Shown: positions 54,227-63,568 of the stretch, one piece after another
Layout: every line of letters starts with the position of its first letter
Position numbering within the stretch: position 1 is the first letter of the stretch
Origin: Pictodentalium vernedei
Taxonomy: Eukaryota > Mollusca > Scaphopoda > Dentaliida > Dentaliidae
NCBI GenBank assembly: GCA_031216915.1
Contig: CM062295.1
Coordinates: 180,558,927-180,622,926, forward strand
DNA: 64,000 nt
Reading direction: 5' to 3'
The notes under the pieces: model-generated
Database searches by the model: none
Seen by the model: the letters and a program-made list of their open reading frames with translations, nothing else
What the model was told of the DNA's origin: nothing
Program-made: the position numbers and the translations under genes

Positions 54227-54628
54227 TTTATTTATTTATTTATTGGGGTTTTAAGGTCATATACTTATGCACAATGGCTAATCATGACCGTGACAGTTGT
54301 ACGGGTGGAGGAAGCCGGAGTACCCGGAGAGAACCACCGAGCAATGACGAGCAGCTGCCAGCTCCCCAACATCGTAACTCCACACTGCAGCACAGGCAGG
54401 GTTAGATTGGTTGAAGACATGCGTACCATCGACGTGGAGTACGCCTTAGTACACAGCGTCATCGCGCCCCCATGTGGACAATCGGGGTTAAGTGCATTGC
54501 CCAAGGACACAACACAGGAGTCCGAATTGATCGCTCAGATGGTCACCCATCCAGTGATTAACTGGGCTCGACGCTGCTTAACTTCGGTGATCTGATGAGA
54601 ACCGGTTACCGCAATGCCACCACGCCCC
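54227..54628 (-). mobile_element. 5S rRNA-headed SINE with 15-bp target duplication
   Basis: Flanked by TGTTTCATATAGCTA at 54212-54226 and 54629-54643. On the minus strand the first ~88 bases (54541-54628) read like the middle of 5S rRNA: CTCATCAGATCACCGAAGTTAAGCAG, CGAGCCCAGTTAATCACTGG and ATGGGTGACC. The body and the AATAAATAAATA tail are those of the tRNA-headed SINEs at 32017 and 43198. It is a retroposed element with an internal pol III promoter, not a 5S gene: only part of 5S is present and it is fused to the SINE body. Confidence 0.9.
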
Positions 54629-54962
54629 TGTTTCATATAGCTAGATAATCTCTGTCAAACAGAATAAAATCACTGATGGTTAAGGTTTGCTTTCAGATTT
54701 TGGGGATTGATGAAAATAATTTATTTGTTATTGCATTTTAATACCAGCTTGCATTCTCATGTTCAGAACTGCATCTTAATGTAAAATATTTATGTTTGAA
54801 AATGTAATATACTTTTGGTTTACACTTTTTCTCTTGCTTTTTTCAATATGAAATAGTATTTTCATAAGCAAAGCTTTTTTTTACACATAGAACATATTTA
54901 AAAAAGCCTTTTCGGGATAAATGGGTTTTCTACTCCTCATTATGTATGTATATCTTAATAAA

Positions 54963-55395
54963 TACAGTGGAGCCCACTTAATTGGATATCTCTGAACTGA
55001 ATAACCCTGTTAACTGAATATAATTTCCCAACACAAAACCATTTACCATACTTCCAGAACAAATTTGACCTGTTAATTATTATAGGGTATAGAGTAAACT
55101 CATGTTAATTGAATAAAAAACCTTATAACCTGTCAAGAAATTACCCTGACTTGCCCCAGTTTTCCTTTCTTTATAGACCTATTTGGCCTCAGTACATCCA
55201 ATACAGGCATTTAATCTATTATATCTTGTTTGACAGAGCTCATGGAGCTCTGTCAAACAAGAATATAAAAGAATAAATGCTAACTTTATCTCTAGAATAC
55301 AGGAAAGTGTCACAATCCCTGTTATTTGAATACTCCTGTTAATTGAATAGTTTTCATTGGCAAAGTGGCTATTCAATTAACAGGGTTCCACTGTA
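54963..55395. mobile_element. pogo/Tigger-like palindromic element, copy 1
   Basis: Flanked by TA. The ends CAGTGGAGCCCACTTAATTGG and TTAACAGGGTTCCACTG are of the CAGTGGAACCC type typical of the pogo/Tigger branch. The core hairpin CTTGTTTGACAGAGCTC...GAGCTCTGTCAAACAAG lies at 55225-55261. No transposase. Confidence 0.7.
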
Positions 55396-55409
55396 ATAAT
55401 CGAGAATAA

Positions 55410-55833
55410 TACAGCGGAACCCTGTTAATTAAATAGCAAATTTCTTTAATTAACAGGATTATTAAATTAAAAGGGATTTGGTTACTTCCTTGTATTCTAG
55501 AGATAAACTGAGCATTTGATCTATTATATCCTGTTTGACAGAGCTCGTGGAGCTCTGTCCAACAAAATATGAATAGATTAAATTTTGTACTGGATGTATT
55601 GTTGCCAAATAGGTCTATAAAGAAGGGTAAGTTGGTGATTGTTAGTGACTGTCATGGTAACTTCTCAACACATTACAATATGTTTTATTCAATCAACAGG
55701 AGTTTATTCTACAACCTATATGCAACTAAAAGATACAAATGTACTGAAAGTATAGTAAATTGTATATGGAAATTATAGTCCATTGTCAGGGTTACTGAAT
55801 TAAGAGATATCCAGTTAAGGGGACTACAATGTA
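55410..55833. mobile_element. pogo/Tigger-like palindromic element, copy 2
   Basis: Begins TACAGCGGAACCCTGTTAATT and ends CCAGTTAAGGGGACTACAATGTA, with the same core hairpin near 55533-55560. It lies 15 bases after copy 1. Its GACTACAATG end is degraded. Confidence 0.65.
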
Positions 55834-56395
55834 ATAAATAAAATACAAAATATACAATAATAAAATGCAAAATACACAAACAAGATGGTTTATAAGAACA
55901 AACTTGAATCAAAATTAGCCAAGGCAACCATTTTTCAAGGACTATCCTGGACTTTTTCCAAAAAAGTCAAATTTTGAAGCACTTTAAGAGCCTGGAATTT
56001 TAATTTAAAAATGCAAGCACTTTAGGGCTTTCAAGGACCTGTAAAAATCCTGTAAAGGATCTCATGAACAAATTATTGTTGAAGGAGATAGAGATACAAG
56101 CCTTTGGGATGAATGTTCATTAAGGTCGTAACTGACTCATACATACTTTCGAAAGGGGCGTAATAAGCTGTATTTGGAAAGGGGGAATGAAACATAGTTG
56201 TTTTCTTAGCCAGAATTAGTACACATCTTCAAATTTGAAATTCCATCACTTTTCCATGACTTTCCATGACCTCAAAAACCATTTTCCATTTTACTAATTT
56301 TGTTATAAGACAAGAGGCCTCACATCCTAGACAGCTCCATCTATGGTCACTGTTTTTAGGGGAAGCTAAATACAAGACAAGAATCCAAGTGTTAC
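55834..56395. other. Intronic stretch without a recognised feature
   Basis: AT-rich. Contains TTTCCATGACTTTCCATGACC at 56251-56271, a small direct repeat. Nothing else can be assigned. Confidence 0.4.
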
Positions 56396-57255
56396 TGCTT
56401 GTGACCTTGACCTTGATGATATGACAATGGGTCACAACATTAGGTTATGGGTAACAATCATGTGAAGGATGGACAGGATCTGTCACATAGATTCAATTAT
56501 ACAGTCCGGACAAAGGCTGTATAACAATATCTAAATTTTGCTGTCTGTGACCTTGACCTTGCTGATATGACCTTGGATCAAAGTCACGGCACACCTTTAA
56601 GTAATGAGCAATAATTGTACCAAGTATGAATAAGATCTGTCAATCATACCAAGTTGTAAGAACGGACAAGGGCTGTATAACAATATCAAAGTTTTGATGC
56701 CTGTTGCCTTGACCTTGTCCTTGATGACATGACCATGGATCAAAGTCGCGAGACACCTCTGAGTTATGAGCAATAATTGTACCAAGTATGAATAAGAGCT
56801 GTCAATCATACCAAGTTATATGGACCAGAAAAGCACTGTATAACAATATCAAAGTTTTGCTGTTTTGATGATATGACCTTGGATCAAAGTTGTGACACAC
56901 TTTTGAGTCATGAGCAATAACTGTACCAAGTATGAATAAGATCTGTCAATCATACTAAGTTATATGGACCAGACAAAAGTGACAGTGAAATATCAAAGTT
57001 TTTCTGTCACCTTAACATATGACCTGGTACCTTGACCCTGAGGAGCACACACCATATTATAATTCGAGACACACTGACTTTTGATAATACATATTGTTAT
57101 AAAGTTTTGTAAAAAAATATTCAGTGATTAAGAAGTTATGACCCGGACAAATAAAATGTTGACAACAGACGGGCGTTGGACGATAATGGATGGACAATGG
57201 CGGATGGACAAATCATTACCAGAAAAGCTCTGCTGACACTTCTCAGGCAGAGCTA
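56396..57255 (+). mobile_element. Tandem-core element, pearl-like (four ~152-bp units)
   Basis: Units start GTGACCTTGACCTTG near 56400, 56549, 56702 and (diverged) 56862. They share CAATAATTGTACCAAGTATGAATAAGA and CTGTATAACAATATCAAAGTTTT. They are followed by ACAGACGGGCGTTGGACG...GGATGGACA and a terminal hairpin AGCTCTGC...GCAGAGCT at 57227-57254. Same layout as 38214-39065 but an unrelated core. Confidence 0.6.
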
Positions 57256-57457
57256 AAAAGAGGACACTATTTTCTTGCTGTGACTTTATCGGATAATTCC
57301 ACTGAAACTTTGCTGCTACAAAGCAAATATTAAGGAATTTTACAACTTCCTTTTATCCTCTTCACATTAAAGCTTATTTTTGCAACATACATCTAATATA
57401 TTTCTGTCTGACATGACATGAATGCTGCTACAAAGCCATTATTAAGGAATGTTACTG

Positions 57458-57923
57458 CAGTGGAGCCCACTTAATTGTATATTTTTAAACTGAATAACCC
57501 TCTTTTCTAAACCATAAATACAGATTTATCACCATGATATAGCCTTAAATGCTGATGTGACATTAAGCACTAATAACTAAATAACTAACTGATTAAACCT
57601 GTTAATTTTATATAACTTACAAACACCAAACCATTTACCATACCTTCAATACAAATTTGTCCTGTTAATTGCACAAAAGCTATAAAATTCCTGTTAATTG
57701 AATAAAAAATATTGTTATCTGTCAAAGAATTAGTCCACCATCCACGACACTTTTATAAACATTTTTAGCATTTAATCTATTTTATCTTGCTTGACAGAGC
57801 CCAAATGCTCAGTTTATAACTGGAAGATACAAAAATGACCAGATGCCCATTATTTTGTATATTCCTGTTAACTGAATATTTTTTCTTGTAAAGTCGGTAT
57901 ACAATTAACAGGGTTCCATTGTA
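57458..57923. mobile_element. pogo/Tigger-like palindromic element, copy 3, with an insertion
   Basis: Ends CAGTGGAGCCCACTTAATTG and ATTAACAGGGTTCCATTG. The core hairpin is reduced to CTTGCTTGACAGAGCC. About 57512-57595 (CATAAATACAGATTTATCACC ... TGTGACATTAAGCACTAATAACTAAATAA) is extra and resembles the common SINE tail. Confidence 0.6.
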
Positions 57924-58042
57924 CTTCCTTTTATCCTCTTTACATTAATGTCTAGTAATATAAAATAAATATGTTTCCTTCTGACACAATATCACCATGG
58001 CTGTTGAAAACCCAGTAAACAAGCAAATAGTATATTTCATAC

Positions 58043-58180
58043 TTGTCTTCTTCCTCCATTTTCTTTCTCTCTCTTTCCTTCTGTTTGGCTTCTCTAATCT
58101 TCTGTTCTGCAGCTTTTTGAATATCTTCCCACTCCTCAAATGTTAAAGGCCTATCTTTTCTATTTTTCATCTGACCAGAT
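58043..58180 (-). CDS. Internal exon of the host coiled-coil gene
   Basis: 138 bases on the minus strand between an acceptor TTCCATTGCATTTCCGTAG and a donor AA|GTATGA. The first base completes a codon, 45 codons follow and two bases are left over. The translation contains KDRPLTFEEWEDIQKAAEQK, then a run of alternating Lys, Glu and Arg, a typical charged single helix or coiled coil. The phase fits the terminal exon at 9786-10077. The acceptor could instead be the AG six bases further in, before ATG. Earlier exons must lie beyond 64000; I found none between 58181 and the window end. I do not recognise the family. Confidence 0.75.
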
Positions 58181-58740
58181 CTACGGAAATGCAATGGAAC
58201 AAAATTCATAAACTACACTGAATACCCCACTGAATGGTAATTAATTGTTAATTAACTTATGTATTTATTTATTCACTTTCAATGTGATCTGGGTTTGATT
58301 TTTTCAAGTTCCCAGTCCACCAAAGAAATTAAATTCACAAGTGTAGAAACACAATTAGAGGATGTATTTTGGACAGTTGCAGTCTGCACACAATGATAAG
58401 TATAGTACTCCATTCAGTTTCAATGTTTCTCACTGCTAGTTTTTCAGCGGGAGATGCATGTAAAAACAAAACATTAATACCAATAGTATTATTTCCTCCC
58501 ACAAGTATCCAGCTCATTGGGTGCCAGGAAAGGTAACCAAAACAAAAGATATGCATGTGGTAACAGGGATTCTTCTGCACTCTTTGGGAAAGGGTTCAGG
58601 GCCAATGCCATTGGTAAAATTTGTGTCATGGGGTCTCCAATTGGGAATTTGTTTATGAGGGGAAGAAACATACAAAGACTTAAGAAATTTTACATTTGAA
58701 TTGAACAGAGAACATAACTAGAGGTGTGACTGTTTTAGAT
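58181..58740. other. Intronic stretch without a recognised feature
   Basis: Several short ORFs on both strands, none with splice context or a domain. Nothing can be assigned. Confidence 0.4.
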
Positions 58741-58744
58741 TATT

Positions 58745-59580
58745 CTAAGACGAAAATGGGCATAACTCTGGCAAAAAATGTTTGATAGAAACTATAATCA
58801 CAGGCGCACAGATTCCCATGATAGTGAACATCCATGCCAAGTTTCAAAGGAATCGACCCATAAACATCTGAGAAAATCTCCAGACAAAATGCAGGCATTC
58901 TAAGATGAAAAGGGGCATAACTCTGGTCAAAAATGTCCGATCAAAACTGTAATCGCTGGTGAACAGGTTCACATGGTAGTGAACATCCATACCAATTTCA
59001 AAGGAATCGACCCATGAACATCTGACAAAATCTCCAGACAAAATTCAGGCATTCTAAGACAAAAAAGGGCATAACTCGGGCAAAAACGTCCGATCAAAAC
59101 TGTAATCGAAAGTGAACAGGTTCACATGGTAATGAACATCCATACCAATTTCAAAGGAATCAACCCAAAATCTCCAGACAAAATTCAGGCATTCTAAGAC
59201 AAAAAGGGCATAACTTAGGCAAAAACGTCTAATCAAAACTGAAATCGCAAGTGAACAGGTTCACATGGTAATGATCATTCATACCAAGTTTCAAAAGAAT
59301 CGACCCATAAACATCTGTGAAAATCTCCAGGCAAAATTCTAGCATTATAAGACAAGTCAAAAGGGGGAATAACTCTGCCAAAAATAGTCCAGCCAGATGC
59401 ACAGGTTGCCAGGGTGATGAACATTCATACCAAGTTTTGAGGACAATGGTTCATAAACGTCTCAGACAATCTCTGGACAAAATTATGTCTATGGATGGAT
59501 GGACAGACAAACAAGGTGATTCCAGTATACCCCCCACCCTTTCAAATCATCGTGGGGTGTATAAAAACTTATACCTAAGT
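58745..59580 (+). mobile_element. Tandem-core element (five ~150-bp units)
   Basis: Units start (C)TAAGACxAAAA(A)GGGCATAACTC near 58745, 58899, 59054, 59195 and 59347. They share GAACATCCATACCAA and GGAATCGACCCA. The array is followed by ATGGATGGATGGACAGACAAAC and a hairpin ATACCCCCCAC...GTGGGGTGTAT. Phrases like GGGCATAACTCTGG are common in mollusc repeats (recalled, not searched). Confidence 0.65.
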
Positions 59581-59773
59581 TTGCAACTGGATGTACACTA
59601 AAAAAAAGTCTTTGAACAAAAAGTCACATAGAATCATGTCATGTTCACCCCACTCTCTGTAGTCTCTATTAAACTATTCTTATCCTATTAAAGAAGAACT
59701 TGTCATTTGCCTCTGAATTCAGGCACTTTCTAAGCTTTGTTAGGTATACAATTTAAATGTTAATGTACTGTTG

Positions 59774-59860
59774 GTGCCCTGAACTCGGTGGTCAAAATGC
59801 CTCAGAAAACCAATGATTTTCTGAGGCCTTATGACCAACCAGTTCAGGACACCAATTGTG
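59774..59860. repeat. Hairpin
   Basis: GGTGCCCTGAACT...GCCTCAGAAAACC pairs with ATTTTCTGAGGC...AGTTCAGGACACC, arms of about 40 bp with a few mismatches. 59861-60407 shows nothing recognised. Confidence 0.6.
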
Positions 59861-60407
59861 CATTAGATTTTTCTATGAGTGGGGACTGAGATTGGGAAAT
59901 TTGGGGTTGGGAATTGGGAAAAATTGTACCCAAATACCACTGGGTTAGGGGCCAATATTTGGCCCCCTGATGACACCCAAAAGAATCCTTAGGTAATCAA
60001 ACTGATTGACAAATGCAAATTTATCAGTGCTTGTTTCAGTACATTGTCTAGACTGAGAGAAATTCGTGATTCTGGTCCTCTATGACCCACTTCTTCCAAT
60101 TTCAATGGCCCCAGACCCAGTCCCAATGATAAATAACCTCTCATGCTTATGACCACCTCTTTGCATGAATTCAGACTATTGAACTGTCATCTGGTTATTG
60201 ATTGAAAGGCTATTTTTGATCCCTCTCTCATCCCAACTATCATATACCTCATAAAATTTGTCCTGATTCACCATGATCAGTTTTGCTCCACCCAAACTGC
60301 AGCTGCATGATTTATTTTTCTGTTCTTAAAACTAATTTAGAATTAGTGAGTACTGTTATATGCTTATGAGTGCAACCAGTGCATGTTCCACAGTAAAAAA
60401 AAAAAAA

Positions 60408-60590
60408 AACCTCATATTTATTGCTTTATTAGAGTTTAACCCTTAAGGCCTGATTCCAACTTTGGTGAGTTTCTAGTCTTACATGTACCGGTACATGCAG
60501 GGCACATGTTCCAACATGCAGGCTTCTGATAGTCTTGATTTTGGAAATTAGAGTATCTTGGAAGTGGTTTCTAATGAAGTCTTGGCTGCA
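60408..60590. repeat. Dispersed repeat, partner of 39470-39650
   Basis: See 39470. Begins after an A-run and carries ATGTTCCAACATGCAGGCTT. 60591-61070 shows nothing recognised. Confidence 0.6.
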
Positions 60591-61074
60591 TATATAGTGA
60601 GCCAAAACATCACTAGACACCATTGCTAAGTCAAAGTGTTATCTTATTTTGAGGGAGCAAAAAATAAATAGAATTATCAAGGAGGTCTTTAAGGACATTT
60701 TCAGAATGTGACAAGAATCAGATGAACATTTTGTGAGAATCAAAGTTTATTCGCATTGTTTTCCTTGGGACACTCATTTGCAAGAAGCAAATCTGATTCT
60801 TGCATACATTTTCTTCCCTGGACTCTGTGCACAAGAAGCTTCTGATAAGTGATTTCTGAATGCAGAGAGGTTGATGTGGAAAATACAATCACAAATTGAT
60901 AATTTCAACATGTTCTAGGCTTTCCACACTAATACAGTGATGTCTGAATTGCACAAGAAAAATTAAATGTTTTGGTCCATAGCGTGGACATGTATTCTAC
61001 AAGGTTGGGGTGAACATTCTGTAAATGCATTCAAATATGAACGCAAATATTTTTCAACTTTATGAATACAAAAA

Positions 61075-61740
61075 CTAGAGAATTGTAATTTGTAGGACAA
61101 ATTACGGGCTTTCCCAGCTTTTTAGTGTGAAAAGGCAGGCTACATTATAGCAAAGCAAAGTGTTTGAAATTAACCCTTTCCAAAATGATAGAAAAAAGCA
61201 TCCATTGTTGGCTAATTTGGCATTCTTAAACTGTACTCTTATTCTCACTCTCATTATGCATGAAGGTTAAATCTGAGTTCAAAAAGTAAACAGTAACTTT
61301 CTTCTGCAATCATTGTTCCATGTATTCATACCAAAATAATTGCTACAACAACTGTGCAATTAGAGCAAATAAGTTCAGAAATTTGCAAAGTTCACTGAAA
61401 ATTTGATGGTTTTGGCAGAAAATTTTGAAACTAAGCGTTTTCACAAATATGGTGATACCTCATTTCTTTAGATATTGTGACAATAAATAAGTTTACCAAA
61501 TCTGGTTGAAATCGTACAGCTTGTTTTTGAGCTATGTTGAAAAATGGTGAAATTTTGAAGGTTTTGGCAGAATATTTTGAAAATACGTGTTTTCACAGAT
61601 ATGGTGATACCTCATTTCACTAGATTTTATGGCATTACATAAGAATGCCAAATTTGGTCGAAATTATACAGCTTGTTTTTGATCAGTGCAACAGACAAAA
61701 TTGACTGCGGAAAAAAAGAAGTAAAAAAAAAACAAAAAAA
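61075..61740 (-). mobile_element. Helitron-like non-autonomous element, unit 1
   Basis: On the minus strand it ends with hairpin GTAATTTGTcctACAAATTAC, then CAATTCT and CTAG (61075-61078), followed by T. It contains TTTCACCATTTTTCAAC, CAGAAGAAAGTTACTG and CACTTTGCTTTGCTA. Related to 28484-31000. No ORF. Confidence 0.6.
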
Positions 61741-62513
61741 CTAGAGAATTGTAATTTGTTGGACAAATTACGGGCCTTCCTAACTTTCCAATGTGAAAAT
61801 GCAGACTACATATAGCAAAGCAAAGTGTTTGAAAATAACCAATTCCAAAATGATAGACAAATAGAATTCAAAGTTGGCTAATTATCTATGTCAATAAATT
61901 TAAAGGGCAGGAACTCAAATCTCTTCATTCAAACTTAGGAGGAGTTGTTGATTACAACCATAAAGGTAACCAGAATTTTGAAACACTGGAACTTTCCTAA
62001 GCCATTGGTGGACAATAAATCTGTCAAAAATGTTGTTTTCATCACATATATGCATGTTTTTGCATTCTATAACAGTACTCTTATTCTCGCCCTCATTGTG
62101 CTTGGGGGTTAAATCTTGAAATTAAAAAATCAACAGTAACTTTCTTCTGCAATCATTGTTGCATCTATCCATAGCAAAATAATTGCTACAACAACCGTGC
62201 AATTAGAGCAAATAAGTACAGAAATTTGCAAAGATCACTGAAAATCAAATTTTTTTCGGACAGTACTATTCTTTTAAGTGGCCAAAGCATATGTTGAGTG
62301 AAGCCACAGAGCATAATTTACAACAGTGGATTTGTTCATTAAGCATCTCTACCTATAGCAAAGCAAAGTGCTTGAAATTAACCCTTTCCAAAATGATAGA
62401 AAACAGTAACTTTCTTCTGCAATCATTGTTGCATCTATCCATACCAAAATAACTGCTACAACAACCTTGCAATTAGAGGAAATGAGTACAGTTGTTTGCA
62501 ACATTCACCGAAA
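61741..62513 (-). mobile_element. Helitron-like non-autonomous element, unit 2, cut by DIRS E
   Basis: Ends CTAG at 61741-61744 after hairpin GTAATTTGTccaACAAATTAC, directly abutting unit 1. Contains GGGTTAATTTCAAGCACTTTGC and GCAGAAGAAAGTTACTG (twice). The upstream part is interrupted by DIRS E at 62514. Confidence 0.6.
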
Positions 62514-62816
62514 GTTAAAAAATTTATAGTAATTTATATATTTTTTATACTTACCAATGACCCAGACTTTGCTGGTGCTAAACTCTTTAATTCAGGGCCA
62601 AACACAAATTTCGTGTCCCCAATCCCCAAAATTTGCATCAAAAACCGAAAATTACATGTCCTATATGGTCCTCCATACATTTACTCCTCTGCGCATGCGC
62701 AGTGTCAAGGAGGTCTCGAAATTGGTGCCAATTATCATTCTTACAACCAGTGCCTGGTAAGCGATATGTACTCAGCGGGGAGGTATGAGTTCCCAACTCC
62801 TGGGAGGGCCATCCCA

Positions 62817-62905
62817 GTCTGGGTCATTGGTAAGTATAAAAAATATATAAATTACTATAAATTTTTTAACATTTTTATACTGTACCAATGACCCAGACTT
62901 AGCTG
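62817..62905. repeat. DIRS E internal complementary region
   Basis: Reverse complement of the left terminus joined to a right-terminus sequence at AAC|ATTTTT. The right end itself lies outside the window. Confidence 0.88.
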
Positions 62906-63568
62906 AATAGTAAATAGGCTGGATGGCCTAGGACATAGAGGAAAATCCAATAAGCTCAATTATCTACAGCAGAATATCCTCTCCAGGAGAAAAGAAGAGA
63001 TAGGCTTTACATGTATCTTTCTTATTTATATTAAAGAAGAAAGACACAATACCGATTAGTAATTGAGCATAATAATAATCAATGATCTCTATTAACATCC
63101 AGTATAACCCTTTATACTAATATTTTGAAAGGTAAGCCTATAAATAAAGGAAGTCCAGAGAAATGAGACTCTTTATATTCATTAAACGTGTCTGAGGAGT
63201 GTATATAAATGCTCGTTTGACACATGACATATACAAATGCTTCACACCGAGCTACACTTTAAAAATATTGCATGGATGAGTAAACATTAGCTTTACACTT
63301 TAAAACCATCCCGGTAAAGGCTCGGAGTTACTGACTCAAGGGGAGGTATTCCCTTGCTTTTCACTATAAAGCAGGTGACCTAAAAGAACACCCCCCCCCC
63401 CTCCCCCTTTCCTCTTGCCCTGGGTGAAATACCCCAGAACGAAGAGGGCAGCAGGACAGAGTCACTGCCGGAACAGAAAGCCTTCATAACTATAGTTGCA
63501 ACTGTTTAGTGGACGATATTCTGAGCAACTGATAACAGACCTAAACAATGGAGGTCTCCAGAAATGGA

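Larger units (their letters stand above)
10078..58042 (-). other. Giant intron of the host coiled-coil gene
   Basis: It is bounded on the minus strand by a donor AA|GTATGA at 58043/58042 and an acceptor CACAG|GA at 10078/10077. The exons on either side join in phase (AA + G gives Lys). The ~48-kb interval holds three DIRS elements (B, C, D), SINEs, hairpin elements, Helitron-like repeats, satellites and a segmental duplication. I saw no further convincing exon of this gene inside it, although a small exon could be missed. Confidence 0.7.

Noticed and set aside
54211..54595. ORFs of 64-103 residues near 54.3 kb
   Set aside because: They lie wholly in the antisense of a SINE. The same pseudo-frames recur in other copies of that SINE.
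54541..54628. Possible 5S rRNA gene
   Set aside because: Only the middle part of 5S is present, fused to a SINE body and flanked with it by a target duplication.
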